Source of the DNA: Mytilus californianus
Lineage: Eukaryota; Mollusca; Bivalvia; Mytilida; Mytilidae
Reading direction: 5' to 3'
NCBI RefSeq assembly: GCF_021869535.1
Contig: NW_026262659.1
Span: 1,054,001-1,118,000, forward strand
Length of the DNA: 64,000 nucleotides
Both the position numbers and the translations under genes were made by a program. The notes beneath the pieces are model-generated. The model made no database searches. It was not told where the DNA came from and worked only from the letters and a program-made list of their open reading frames with translations. This document shows, piece by piece, positions 11,276-22,745 of this stretch. Every line of letters starts with the position of its first letter. Within the stretch, counting starts at the first letter, position 1.

Positions 11276-11529
11276 CTGTTAAGTTAATGGACGCCATATC
11301 TTTTTTTGTAATTAATTTCATCTCATCAGTTTTACCGGCGACCAAAGACCCATAAGTCTGCGTTTGTCCTTCGTTTTCAACTGTGTGCTTTTGAGTTTCT
11401 TTTTTTATCGGAGTTCCGATAGATGTAACCTTATCTCCTATACAATTTTGAATAAGTGAGGTTCCTGTCATTAAAAGAATACATTTTAGAATATTTTGTT
11501 TTACATAAAAAATGTAATATAGTGTCATT

Positions 11530-13930
11530 TTGTTATGATTAAAACGAATTTTTACGTAATTATTAAAATTAAAAAAACAATGACAGGGGACTGAATATAC
11601 TGAATACTTCGTAATAAATGTTGATCATGCAATAGCCTTAGATTTGACTCAAAACTAATTAATAACCTTGGCATTTGACCTTGAGTATATTTATTAGATT
11701 TTCAGAGAAATTAAAGTAAAGAGGGGCATCTATGAAATTGGAAAAATGTTTATAAAAATCATTGCTATAGTTTGGTAACAAGGTCAAATATCAGCGGTAA
11801 ATGCTTAGCAACGACTCTTTTGTGGTATGAAAATATATAGCAACGACGATATGAACTTATATATAGACTCTTAATTGCAAGTCCGGGGTCAATGTCGTCA
11901 TCAAAATCTTTGAAAGTAGTCATGCTCATATAGTTGAAAATTTACTCAAACCACTGCTGTTGGTTTCTGTGGACACTTATCTATTCTTGCCAGTCTTAAT
12001 AAGCCATTCTCAAATGGTCAGTAGGACATAATCTACCTTGAAATGTTCTGAAAATTGGATAGATTAAACGTTTTAGAAAATTTGGCAACATGATAGAAAT
12101 AGTCCCCTTATTGTATTCTCTTCACACCATTATGGGAACCTGAAATGTTCAGAATGTCACGATCTACCTACTGTCTGTTCGACCAAAATTTTTTACGACT
12201 GCTCATGAATATTTGGTCGTAAATGATTTTTGTTAAACAACTGCGGTAAGCACTGAAACTCTGGTTTGCCCATTGTCAATGGATGTGTCACCATCGAAGA
12301 CAATGACTGCCCGTAACGAACGCCTAAATGATTGAAAAAAAGTCAATCAGATCTTCTGGGCATATTTTGAAATCTGTAACTTCTGTCACTTCTGATTTGG
12401 CCTCTATCCCATCCATTACAGTGTGTTTTGGCAAGTATGCTGTTTAATTTGTAGGGCTTAAAATGTTTTTCTGCTGTCGAATGTTTTGACATTTCAGTAT
12501 TTGGAAACATTTATTGCGTGAATTTCGACGACTGGATTGGCAGTTTACATTCGGCCGTAATCATGTCTCGCAAATGAGGATGCATAATCAAATGTTATTG
12601 ACGTGGCGTTGTCATAACATTGATCTGGTCATGGATAGTCATCAATAAACACCGTCTGTCTGTATCGTTGTTAGAAGGACAGTAAGAGGAGTTTGTTACG
12701 TGAAATTGTCTAGCAACAGCATGTTCACGTATTCTTGCCCGCAATATTCTAATGGCCTGATTCAGATATTCATTGCTCAGTATCGGCAATACGGAAATGC
12801 AACATTTTGTTACTGATGTAAGTTTGGGTATGGCTTGAAAAAACTGTTTCACGAAGAAAAAAAACTTAAAAAAATCAAATATCGCTTTAAGTCTTTTTTC
12901 TAAACAGAAAGAAGTATGGTGAGCATGCATAGGAGTTATATGCAGATCAATCATGATTTGTTAAAAAAAAGTCACCAAAATGTGTTGCGTTTTTAAAGTC
13001 CGTCAGTATATATTGGACTAAGGAAATTAGAAAGAAACTGTAAACATACAAATTATAACCATGACATGATCTTGGCAAAAGTTACCCTTGTTCAAATCGA
13101 CAGTTAAGACTGTTAGCTTGGAGTTAGTTTTTATGATTGACAATATTTACCAATATATCCTTATTCAATTTAATAAAATAAATCATTTTTGTTTGTTTGC
13201 CTTTTATCTGAGTTGAGAGAAACTTTATACAATAAACATGACCTACCAGAAACGAATTCCTAGTCAGGTAATTGGCTCGAATAGTCAATTGTCTATTTTT
13301 TGGGAATGCATGGGGGAATGTTTTCAATTCTAATAATGATTTTTTCCATTGTGTTTTAAACAATGTTAAATGGAAAAAGTCAATCTTTTTTAATAAAAGC
13401 GAATTTGTACACAACCAAAAACAGTCAGCAAAACAAGAATTTGAAAAAAATATAACAGATAGATGGAATGGGAAAGTTATTGTCCTTGAACTACGATTTT
13501 ATTTTAATAAAGCAATATAAGTTAAAAGAAACTGTAGGCATCAGCAAAGGCCAGCATGATATTATTTATATTTACGTTAAATTCATAATGATCGCAATTG
13601 ATCTTCAATTTTGTTAACTTTATTTGTCAAAATCAATTTAATGTCGAAGTTTTTTTTTCTCATTTCGAATTAATCTTAAAGAAAAAAATGAAACTTAGAG
13701 AACACACAATGTTTTTTTCGAAGAATAAGACAGCCATGGAGAAAATTAGCCACATTATAAAAAAACAAACGGTTAATATGTCAGACGTTTAATGAGTTGA
13801 GATCACAAAAACACATTCTATATTTTTGAGGGGACAAGTGAGGATACAGGAAATTAATTTGTTGGTCCTTACAACTGAAGATATATCATATTCCTAAGAC
13901 ATGATTAAAATGTATATTCTACACTTTAAA
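11530..13930. other. No gene firmly recognised; one unassigned minus-strand ORF
   Basis: A minus-strand open frame at 12954-12595 (119 codons) contains a basic stretch ending RILRARIREHAVARQFHVTN. After its TAA it continues in the same frame for about 30 more codons (HLIMHPHLRDMITAEC). I cannot assign it to a family. It could be a decayed transposon protein or chance. A 10-bp stem (CGACCAAAAT near 12180, ATTTGGTCG near 12212) lies upstream. The rest is AT-rich with no signature. Confidence 0.3.
13768..13825 (+). repeat. Short local repeat (copy 1 of 3)
   Basis: CGGTTAATATGTCAGACGTT followed by GAGATCACAAAAACACATTC matches 15054-15105 (CGGTTAATATATCAGACGTT, then AAGACCACGAAAACACATCC). A looser match lies at 18400-18460. 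The origin is unknown. Confidence 0.5.
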
Positions 13931-13934
13931 TGCG

Positions 13935-14230
13935 GGAATCAGGTGTGTGGTTTGATTGCCAATAAGACAACTCTCAACAAGAGACTAAATGAGAAAGAAA
14001 TTAGCAACAGTAGGTCAACATACGGCCTGCAGCAATGAGCAAAAGCTAAAAAATGCTCCGAAATGATATATGTAAAACAATTCAAACGAGAAAACTTACA
14101 GCCTGATTTATGTACAAAATAATGAATTAAAACAAATATGATACACAGCAACAAACGACAACCACTGAATTACAGAATCCTGACTTGGAAAAGGCACACA
14201 CATCATGTGGCGGGGTTAAATTATTTTGTT
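13935..14230 (+). repeat. Dispersed mussel repeat, 'GACAACTATCCACC' family (copy 3)
   Basis: CCAATAAGACAACTCTCAAC, ACATACGGCCTGCAGCAATG, AAACAATTCAAACGAGAAAA, CGACAACCACTGAATTACAG and ATGTGGCGGGGTTAAA occur in order. This is the best-preserved of the three copies in the window. Confidence 0.75.
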
Positions 14231-14234
14231 TGTA

Positions 14235-16585
14235 TATATATACATTTATAAACAACCAATATTGGATTTATTAATTCCCACGACACAGAAATGCTTGAAG
14301 ACAATCAGAATAATAAACACGATAAATAAAATCGGTCTTATTCATAGCTCTTCAATATTTCTTACCGTTTCTTTACTATTTATTGTTTGTTAAGAATTCT
14401 ATGCAATATAACAGGTGTTTGACAAAAGGCAGGAGGCATATACTTGACTTCCATTAATGGGCACCTAATATCAAATTAATATTTAGTTTATAAAATCATC
14501 AATGTATCTATAGTGTTTCTGATAACTGTTTAATGTTTTTTTTGCGTTACTTTCGATTTTATACTCATCAATAACAACATGAACAACTAACAAATTTTTT
14601 GCCGTATCCTACATGAATAGTATTTGCACTTGCTCAAAATTAGGCCATTTATGATATCGATAAATCATTTATAAACATCAGTTTGCTATCAAACCATTTT
14701 TAACGAAGGGAAATTATTCATCATATACAAGCTCATGGATATAATATTTATAAGGAGTACCAAACTTTATATATTTAAAAAAAATCACTATACTCACCAT
14801 CAATTATATAGGCAGCTACTACCAATATACCTAAAACAGATACTAAAACATTATTTCAAAATATTATAAATTAGAGGCAACAGTAGCTTATTCATCTTGA
14901 AATCTCATAAATCCATTATTTAGATACAAATCAAGGTAAGAAACAAACACCAATATTGTGTGTCAATAGGGTTAGCATTTGGTAAAATGCATGCATCAAC
15001 CATAATGCAAATATTCCCTCAATCAAATGTCACGATCAGGAACTTGACACAATCGGTTAATATATCAGACGTTTAAAGATTTAAGACCACGAAAACACAT
15101 CCTACAGAGTAATATCAAAGAAACATCGTACTGGTTAAATAATTCATGTTGTTGACGAGTTGAAGAGTTACGTATTATTTGCGATATTTAATGCCAAAAT
15201 GATTGAATCGAGAGTAAGTTATCGTGCCAAAAATTATAAGCTTGGTATCTTTGATGAGTTATTACTGCTGAAAAATTGGAAGCTTTAATCATGGCGTTCG
15301 TAATAGTTCCTAGTTTGAAGTCGTCAATGTTTGTCAATATCAATGACAACATAAACAGATGAAACAGAAACAGACAGAGATTATGATTGATAATGACAAA
15401 ATTATTCACTAGAACCAAATAAAGTAGACGTTATAAGTCATAGGCTTATGTATGATCTTCAACAATGAGCAAAATCAAATTAAAAAAAAACCCCGACATT
15501 CCAAACATGTAACCGTCGATCTATTTAATCTATTAATTCCCAGTGTTTTTCCACATGTTTTTTTTTTGCTTTATAGAAAGTCCCTTGATGAAGTATTGAT
15601 GTTACCTCCCTTTTATGATACTGATAGGTATTCTAATATCTAATATCTGCAAATCTTAAACATAAAAACAATGATATAAACTTAAGCAATTTACCTGCAA
15701 TGACACAGCAAACCGATATCACTGCAAAGAGTATTCGACCAAAACCCATCGGAGCTTTATAGTGTTCATTATTTGAAAGAATATTGAAAAATGCGTCTAA
15801 AGCACTTATATTGATTTATTTACATCAGGAATGCTCAAACATACAATTTGAAAGCCATATCTCCCTAAAAAAATCATATATCATATATAAATTGTCACTA
15901 TTTCCTTATTGGTAAATGCCATGATTGTTTATCGTGGACGGCTAGGTATTCTTTATCAAGTTTAAGTTCTTGTTGCTGTATTATGTAGGTTATATATTAT
16001 TTTCAATAACCTTCACATTCTTTTACATGTGGTATAGTAAATTTCTGCTCTTAGCAGCTAGAAATACACAAACAATAATTTCTAAATTTGCTATGTCAAC
16101 TTTAAAAGAGACACTTAGGTGCAAAATCGGATTTAAAGATAAACAATAATCTTCCAAGATTTAAAGATAGTAAGTTAACTTCTATTAAGAGGTTGGCAAT
16201 GATACTGTCCATGTACTACAGTTGAAGATGCACATTCATAATCTGAAAACACAAAACAAATGTTGATTTCATTTTACTTGTTTATCCAAAAGTGGCATCG
16301 TAAATTAAATTTTGATGATAAGTCGAATTCGGTGATGCAGATCATAAATCAAAGGCAACAGTAGTTAACTGCTTGGTAGTTAATACTCATGAAGTCAATA
16401 GCAACCTACATATAAATGTAAAAGATCAAAGATTTAGAACTGAATTCATTTTCAATTAAAATCATCAGAAAAGATTGTAACAATTTTGGAGGCAGCTTCC
16501 TTATTCATATTAGAGACGATAGTGTTTTCTCCGTTGAAATGATCTTGAAAAGTAGTCATACGAAACTCTCTAGATTGAAATCCGT
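14235..16585. other. AT-rich DNA with fragments of dispersed repeats, no gene
   Basis: Two fragments, near 14868-14945 (GAGGCAACAGTAGCTTATTC) and 16340-16400 (AAGGCAACAGTAGTTAACTG), resemble a dispersed mussel family with a GGCAACAGTAG word. A second copy of the CGGTTAATATATCAGACG local repeat lies at 15054-15105. No coding region is supported. Confidence 0.4.
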
Positions 16586-16638
16586 GCTCAAGGTCAACCA
16601 TTCTTATTCTGTAATACAGTACCTATGGATCTCCTGAA

Positions 16639-17095
16639 TTGACAAACGGTCATTATTGGACCCGCTTAAATCGTGCAATTGGATTGGCTAATCAATTTAA
16701 TGAAAATACTGTTATTACGGTTGACCCGAACAGTGCTTTATTTAGGACGCAGAACAGCAAACTAGTTGAAACAATAGATATATTTCATCTACGAAATATT
16801 ATTAAAAAACCATCTCGAGCGATGACAAACAGTAGCACACTACTCGATCCAATTATTATAAGTGACTTATTGTCGATTATATCTCATATGTTATCAATAC
16901 CCCTTCATATGTAAGCCCCTATGATGCACCAATCATTTTTTCGAGTGTCCGACAACTCGTACGTGTTCGTATAAAAGGGAAAATTGAATTTATGAAAAAG
17001 TTGATACAGTTAAATTCTCTAAGAAATGGAAGAAGATAACTGAAATGCAATGCTTCCTGATAGTAAGAATGTGGACGGACTATCTGGAATCTTTA
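16639..17095 (+). pseudogene. Non-LTR retrotransposon endonuclease remnant
   Basis: The open stretch 16639-16914 contains FNENTVITVDPNSALFRTQ, VETIDIFHLRNIIKKPSRAM and STLLDPIIISD. This is the C-terminal part of an apurinic-type (EEP) endonuclease domain of LINE ORF2, where a PTR(x)n LDP/IxxSD pattern is typical. Past the stop at 16917 the same theme continues in other frames: SPYDAPIIFFECP, then KREIWIYEKVD, then NVDGLSGIFT. These resemble the linker between endonuclease and RT. At least two frameshifts and the absence of the N-terminal catalytic residues mark it as dead. At about 17098 it abuts a fragment of a different RT family. Confidence 0.65.
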
Positions 17096-17097
17096 CT

Positions 17098-17780
17098 TAA
17101 AGGTAAAATTGAATTTGACATAAGAGACCATCTAAGTAATAGAATTTATGACAAACGTGACGAATTTAATTTTGAAATTATCAATTTCCCCCACTTTAGT
17201 AAGCATTCTAATGCAACATCGTTTGTAATGTTCATTTTGATTGGATAACATCACAAATTCTCATGGCATCAATTCACAATTGATGCTATGTAAATATTTG
17301 CGCAAGCGCAGACGATGTATGACAAATTTTAAATGTGTGATTTGACGTTGTTTTCAGTCAGTTTAATCAGAATGGAGATAACAATATTGTATTTAAAGCT
17401 CCGACGGCATCAATTGGTGATTTGATGGTCGCAAATACCCGTTTACTGGCTCCGCTAATGCGTCGCCAGTAAACCTAATTTGCGACCATCAAATCACCAA
17501 TTGATGCCATCGGAGCTTAAAATACAACTTAGTTATCTTCTAAATATACCGACTTCACCTGCATACATTTCCTAACTCATTCGGTATTCAAGAGCTTGCA
17601 GCTGCTAATCAGACTTTATAAACGTCACTAGTGTCTGAGCAAAATGTTGTTGAACCAGGTTTATGTCAAAGAACGTCTCGTCCTTTTTCTGAATAAGTTC
17701 ATCGGAAGATACCAATACCTTGTTGATAAATATTCCGTATCAACTTCACAAATAATACACGATGGTCTTGAAGTATAGAT
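17098..17780 (+). pseudogene. RT C-terminal fragment interrupted by a foldback element
   Basis: The first part (17098-17248) reads LSNRIYDKRDEFNFEIINF then PHFS. After the foldback element the same protein resumes at about 17545-17770 with ISQLIR-like positions decayed, then LLNQVYVKERLVL, LNKFIGRYQYLVDKYS and IIHDGL. The order (KRDEFNF, NFP, then GRYQ.LVDKYS) is that of a mussel RT family whose 3' module follows at 18125-18335. The same family is represented by the split RT at 19.8/36.4 kb (KIYDKRDFNYPF). It is dead, with stops and frameshifts. Confidence 0.6.
17373..17540. mobile_element. Foldback (hairpin) element, arms about 75 bp, 13-nt loop
   Basis: The left arm (about 17374-17450) contains AAGCTCCGACGGCATCAATT, GGTGATTTGATGGTCGCAAA and GTTTACTGGC. 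The right arm (17464-about 17540) is its reverse complement, with GCCAGTAAAC, TTTGCGACCATCAAATCACC and AATTGATGCCATCGGAGCTT. The arms differ at only a few bases and pair outward into GATAAC/GTTATC. The loop is 17451-17463. Nearby, 17260-17290 carries a small palindrome built on the same CATCAATT word. The element splits an RT fragment, which suggests transposition rather than local inversion. Confidence 0.75.
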
Positions 17781-18335
17781 TATAGGTACTGACGTTGTTT
17801 ATCTCCTTATTTTCGTATTATAGTTTTCTTTTATTTGTCTTTGTAAATTATTACTTTTACTGTTTAGTCTATTTTTGTTAATATCCATTAGACGTGGCTC
17901 GGTATACGTATTTATACTTCCCGTAATGTGTTATTGTGCAATGGTACATTTTTGTACTCTTGTCTTTCGTTTTTGCTTCTGTGCTTTGTCTATATGCCTT
18001 TTTGTTTTCCTTTGTTGACATATTTGTTTGTTTTTATAGTGATTAAGATTTTAACACAATGTTGACTGTGTAACCCTTTTATTGACATTCTTACCTATTA
18101 CAATGTATGTCTGTTTGTTCTGTTAACACATTGTTGTCAATGTAATGGAATGTTATGCTATAAAATCAGGTTCAATCTACCATTTTCTACGCCAGAAAAT
18201 GCCTGTACCAAGTCAGGAATTTGACAGTTACTATCCATTTGTTTGATGTGTCTTAGCTTTTTATTTTTTGCCATTTGATTAGGGACATTCCGTTTTGAAT
18301 TTTCCTCGGAGTTTGGTATATTTGTTATTTGACTT
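17780..18335 (+). repeat. 3' untranslated end of the mussel RT family (copy 3)
   Basis: A T-rich stretch is followed by GTGATTAAGATTTTAACACA, CACATTGTTGTCAATGTAAT and the diagnostic AATGCCTGTACCAAGTCAGG, TTTTCCTCGGAGTTTGGTA words shared with 3825-4030 and 8790-9000. Here it sits directly after the RT C-terminal fragment, which ties the dispersed module to a retroelement 3' end. Confidence 0.65.
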
Positions 18336-18599
18336 TTTACTATGCATTGATCATTTGCTATTCCATTACGCACTTAGTCACAATATGGAGAAGGACACAA
18401 TCGGTTAATTTGCAGATCAAACAAATAGATATTTTGGTATTTTAAGATCTAAGAACGCGACAATATATTGCTAGTGAGTTCAAGTCATTATAAACATACA
18501 TCTTATCTGTTTACCAACTCATGATCCTGGCCATTAAACTTATGTAGTATCAATTTAGATCTTTTCCCTTGTTTTGGTAGTTTTGTGTAATAAAGATAA

Positions 18600-18760
18600 C
18601 GGTTCTAATTTGCCTTTATCAGATGCACATTTCGACAAAAAATGTCATTTTCAGTGATGTTCGAGGCCAAAATATTCCAAAAGAAAACACAAAAGTGCAA
18701 GAAGCATACCAAGGTACATGATTCCGTACAATGCAATCATGCACGACCATAAGGTGTCCC
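18600..18760 (-). repeat. Penelope-type 3' end with a one-step-decayed hammerhead motif
   Basis: On the minus strand 18662-18614 reads CATCA, CTGAAAA, TGACA...TGTC, GAAA, TGTGCATC, TGATA. Stem I (CAUCA/UGAUA), stem II and the GAAA box are intact. The core is CUGAAAA instead of CUGANGA, so the invariant G8 is changed to A. Catalysis is expected to be lost. The layout matches the ribozymes in the 20-23 kb satellite. Confidence 0.55.
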
Positions 18761-18764
18761 AGAG

Positions 18765-19278
18765 TTTGTAACTGCAGGGAAATTAAAATTTGTCGTCGAG
18801 AAAGCTGATATTCTCAGGGTTGACATAGATTTACTTTTTCTTTTTTCAGATAGTATGAATTGTGCTTCATTTCGTATAGAAACAAGTCGGCTGTATGTTT
18901 ATATATCAATAAGCCAGACTCAAACGCACAACATCGAGGGTGTATGACTATTGGAATACTAAAGGAGCTTTTTTAACCAGAGACCTGTTGAAGAACTGTA
19001 GATTTTAAAAACCATTACATGCTGATGGTCTTGTTGTATAATAATGTTATGGTGGTTGATGTAAGTATTCTAAAGACGATACATACATGTATAAAATTTG
19101 TTTTTTCGCAGTAATCAAAATCAAATTAAATATGTTTGCGTTAGTTTCTGATGAAAGCAACTATTATGTATCAGTTTTTATTCGAAAACAAAAATGTTAA
19201 GAAACTAGTCTACCTCTCATATAGGATTTTTATCAATGTATCTTTGATCGTGTAGGAGAAACAAACGAAAACAACACT
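18765..19278. other. No gene recognised
   Basis: No coding signature or known repeat was identified in this stretch. Confidence 0.35.
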
Positions 19279-19282
19279 TAAC

Positions 19283-19400
19283 AAATTTCATGTGTGCTTT
19301 TCGTGGTTTCCTTCATCAGTTTGGAACGCTCAAAGTCGAATTTTTGAAAGCCAAGGACCGAAACAGTTGAATGTTTGGCATATTCTGACGCCTCACCTAA
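19283..19400 (-). repeat. Decayed Penelope-type 3' end (CTTCAACTGTTTCG family, minus)
   Basis: On the minus strand CATTCAACTGTTTCGGTCC, TTGGCTTTCAAAAATTCGAC and ACTGATGAAGG occur in order, as in the 2.23-2.41 kb copy. A CUGAUGA box is present near 19317, but the downstream GAAAAGC is followed by ACACAUG instead of a GCGCGUC cleavage region. It is therefore not predicted to be functional. Confidence 0.45.
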
Positions 19401-19804
19401 AAATCTCAAATACGCATGAATACTTTTTGATGCAGTCTGTCAAACGAGAACCTCTGTGATGAGAATAATAAAGAAAGATTCATATATTCATATTTTGATG
19501 TGACCTAATTAACTTGACAACAACAATAACAAGTAGTTAATGTCATGGATGTATAAGAATTTAACTTAATTCAAAATCAAAATGTTACTTAATCTTACAT
19601 GGCTTATTGGCAGCTTTGCATTGGACAGTTTAAAACATGATAGGATTTTGAAATTTCTCTTCATGAAGAAATATACCCTTAACAATTATATAACTTATTT
19701 TAGTACTCCATAACTAATTAATTCAAAGGAAAACGGGTTGGACGTGATTGCTGCATCAGCTCACAACAAATCGTGTACCACAGAAAAAAAAAATAACAAC
19801 AATG

Positions 19805-19985
19805 TCTAAGCCATGCAATAAGAAAACAACATTTAATAAAACTTTCAGATATTTAAATGATATATTGGCTGTTAATAATGACAACTTCAGTATGTAAACT
19901 AAAGAGATTTATCCTGCTGAACTGACTTCAAATAAAGCTAATACTAACAATGAAGACGGCCCTTTCCTGAATATTGATATATATA
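19805..19985 (+). pseudogene. Left half of a split reverse transcriptase
   Basis: Translation gives NKTFRYLNDILAVNNDNFSM, a stop, then TKEIYPAELTSNKANTNNED and GPFLNIDIYI. FRYLNDILA occupies the position of the RT motif C (YxDD) box with the second-position D changed to N. The in-frame TAA after FSM shows it was already dead or died later. The frame runs into a GATATATATATA stretch encoding DIYI, where the satellite begins. The matching right half resumes at 36372. The RT family is widespread in mussels; I cannot name its clade. Confidence 0.7.
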
Positions 19986-20204
19986 TATAGCACACGTATA
20001 AAAATTGCGGTTTTTATCCAACGAAATAATAGGTTTGAACGTTGTTTTCAATTTAGACTTGTTTATAATTTTTCGTTTGGGCTTGTATTATATTTGCCTT
20101 CGGGTTTATATGATCTGTTCATCCTATTTCGACTCTTCAAAATTCAAGAGTCTATCCTAAATTGAGGTAAATTGTATGGCCTTCCAAATACCGTTTCGAT
20201 TCCT

Positions 20205-20252
20205 AACATCACTGAAGAGATATTAATTGTCGAAATTCGGATATGGTGTACT
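20205..20252 (+). ncRNA. Hammerhead ribozyme motif, monomer 1
   Basis: ACATCA / CTGAAGA / GATA-loop-TGTC / GAAA / TTCGGA / TA / TGGTGT. Stem I pairs ACAUCA with UGGUGU, and stem II keeps a U-G wobble. Predicted cleavage is after 20243. This is the diverged left-edge copy, but all core bases are conserved. Confidence 0.7.
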
Positions 20253-20675
20253 TATTTTTGCATCTTTTGTTTGCGGTATACCATCTTTTCCGCAAGTTAT
20301 GTTTTCTGTTAGGTATTTAATTAATACTTAATATCCATTTTGTTACATCTGGTAATACGCTTATTTGGCAATCGCCAAAGGCAGTCAGCAGGGTTTAAGA
20401 ACATCCGTTGTTCGACCTGCTAGTCAAATGCGTTTTGTTAAAATATACTTTTTCACTTTTTTGGTCTTTTGGAAAATGTTGTTTGTGCTGTATTTAGACC
20501 CCTCTAACAAGAAATTTGTTTTGCATGCACACGTATAAAAATTGCGGTTTTTATCCAACGAAATAACAGGTCTGAACGTTGTTTTCAATTTAGACTTGTT
20601 TATATCTTTCAAAATTCAAGAGTCTATCCTAAATTGAGGTAAATTATATGGCCTTCCAAATACCGTTTAGATTCC

Positions 20676-20723
20676 TAACATCACTGAAGAGACATTAATT
20701 GTCGAAATCCGGATATGGTGTAC
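20676..20723 (+). ncRNA. Hammerhead ribozyme motif, monomer 2
   Basis: Core CTGAAGA and GAAA, stem II GACA/TGTC with loop TTAAT, palindromic stem III ATCCGGAT, cleavage triplet AUA. Predicted cleavage is after 20715. Confidence 0.75.
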
Positions 20724-21213
20724 ACATTTTTGCACCTCATGTTTGCGGTACACCATCTTTTCCGCAAGTTTATTGTTTTCTGTTTGGTAATAATTTAGTA
20801 ATAAAATCTGTTTTGTTACATCTTGTGACCTGTTTATTTGGCAATCGCCAATGGCAGTCAGCAGGGTTTAAGAACATCAGTTGTTCGACCTGCTAGTCAA
20901 ATGCGTTTTGTTAAAATATACTTTTTCACTCATTTGGTCTTTTGGAAAATGTTGTTTGTGCTGTATTTAGACCCCTCTACCAAGAAATTTGGTTTGCATG
21001 CACACGTATAAAAATTGCAGTTTTATCCAACGCAATCATAGGTTTGAACGTTGTTTTCAATTTAGACTTGTTTATATTTTTTCGTTTGGGCTTGCATTAT
21101 ATTTGCCTTCGGGCTTATATGATCCGTTCATCCTATTTTGACTCTTTCAAAATTCAAGAGTCTATCCTAAATTGAGGTAAATTATATGGCCTTCCAAATA
21201 CCGTTTCGATTCC

Positions 21214-21262
21214 TAACATCACTGAAGAGACATTAATTGTCGAAATCCGGATATGGTGTACA
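21214..21262 (+). ncRNA. Hammerhead ribozyme motif, monomer 3
   Basis: Same core and stems as monomer 2. Predicted cleavage is after 21253, 538 nt from the previous site. Confidence 0.75.
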
Positions 21263-21686
21263 CATTTTTGCACCTCATGTTTGCGGTACACCATCTTTTC
21301 CGCAAGTTTATTGTTTTCTGTTTGGTTATAATTTAATAATAAGATCTGTTTTGATACATCTTGTGATCCGTTTATTTGGAAATCGCCAATGGCAGTCAGC
21401 AGGGTTTAAGAACATCAGTTGTTCGACCTGTTAGTCAAATGCGTTTTGTTAAAATATACTTTTTCACTTTTTTGGTCTTTTGGAAAATGTTGTTTGTGCT
21501 GTATTTAGACCCCTCTAACAAGAAATTTGTTTTGCATGCACACGTATAAAAATTGCGGTTTTTATCCAACGAAATAACAGGTCTGAACGTTGTTTTCAAT
21601 TTAGACTTGTTTATATCTTTCAAAATTCAAGAGTCTATCCTAAATTGAGGTAAATTATATGGCCTTCCAAATACCGTTTAGATTCC

Positions 21687-21734
21687 TAACATCACTGAAG
21701 AGACATTAATTGTCGAAATCCGGATATGGTGTAC
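21687..21734 (+). ncRNA. Hammerhead ribozyme motif, monomer 4
   Basis: Same core and stems. Predicted cleavage is after 21726, 473 nt from the previous site. Confidence 0.75.
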
Positions 21735-22224
21735 ACATTTTTGCACCTCATGTTTGCGGTACACCATCTTTTCCGCAAGTTTATTGTTTTCTGTTTGGTA
21801 ATAATTTAGTAATAAAATCTGTTTTGTTACATCTTGTGACCTGTTTATTTGGCAATCGCCAATGGCAGTCAGCAGGGTTTAAGAACATCAGTTGTTCGAC
21901 CTGCTAGTCAAATGCGTTTTGTTAAAATATACTTTTTCACTCATTTGGTCTTTTGGAAAATGTTGTTTGTGCTGTATTTAGACCCCTCTACCAAGAAATT
22001 TGGTTTGCATGCACACGTATAAAAATTGCAGTTTTATCCAACGCAATCATAGGTTTGAACGTTGTTTTCAATTTAGACTTGTTTATATTTTTTCGTTTGG
22101 GCTTGCATTATATTTGCCTTCGGGCTTATATGATCCGTTCATCCTATTTTGACTCTTTCAAAATTCAAGAGTCTATCCTAAATTGAGGTAAATTATATGG
22201 CCTTCCAAATACCGTTTCGATTCC

Positions 22225-22273
22225 TAACATCACTGAAGAGACATTAATTGTCGAAATCCGGATATGGTGTACA
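22225..22273 (+). ncRNA. Hammerhead ribozyme motif, monomer 5
   Basis: Same core and stems. Predicted cleavage is after 22264, 538 nt from the previous site. Confidence 0.75.
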
Positions 22274-22697
22274 CATTTTTGCACCTCATGTTTGCGGTAC
22301 ACCATCTTTTCCGCAAGTTTATTGTTTTCTGTTTGGTTATAATTTAATAATAAGATCTGTTTTGATACATCTTGTGATCCGTTTATTTGGAAATCGCCAA
22401 TGGCAGTCAGCAGGGTTTAAGAACATCAGTTGTTCGACCTGTTAGTCAAATGCGTTTTGTTAAAATATACTTTTTCACTTTTTTGGTCTTTTGGAAAATG
22501 TTGTTTGTGCTGTATTTAGACCCCTCTAACAAGAAATTTGTTTTGCATGCACACGTATAAAAATTGCGGTTTTTATCCAACGAAATAACAGGTCTGAACG
22601 TTGTTTTCAATTTAGACTTGTTTATATCTTTCAAAATTCAAGAGTCTATCCTAAATTGAGGTAAATTATATGGCCTTCCAAATACCGTTTAGATTCC

Positions 22698-22745
22698 TAA
22701 CATCACTGAAGAGACATTAATTGTCGAAATCCGGATATGGTGTAC
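22698..22745 (+). ncRNA. Hammerhead ribozyme motif, monomer 6
   Basis: Same core and stems. Predicted cleavage is after 22737, 473 nt from the previous site. Confidence 0.75.

Noticed and set aside
12595..12954. 119-codon minus-strand ORF as a gene
   Set aside because: No domain recognised, no start context, no splice sites and no repeats of it here. Kept only as a note in the region entry.
19140..19200. CTGATGAAAGC near 19150 as a hammerhead core
   Set aside because: No GAAA box at stem II distance and no pairing flanks.
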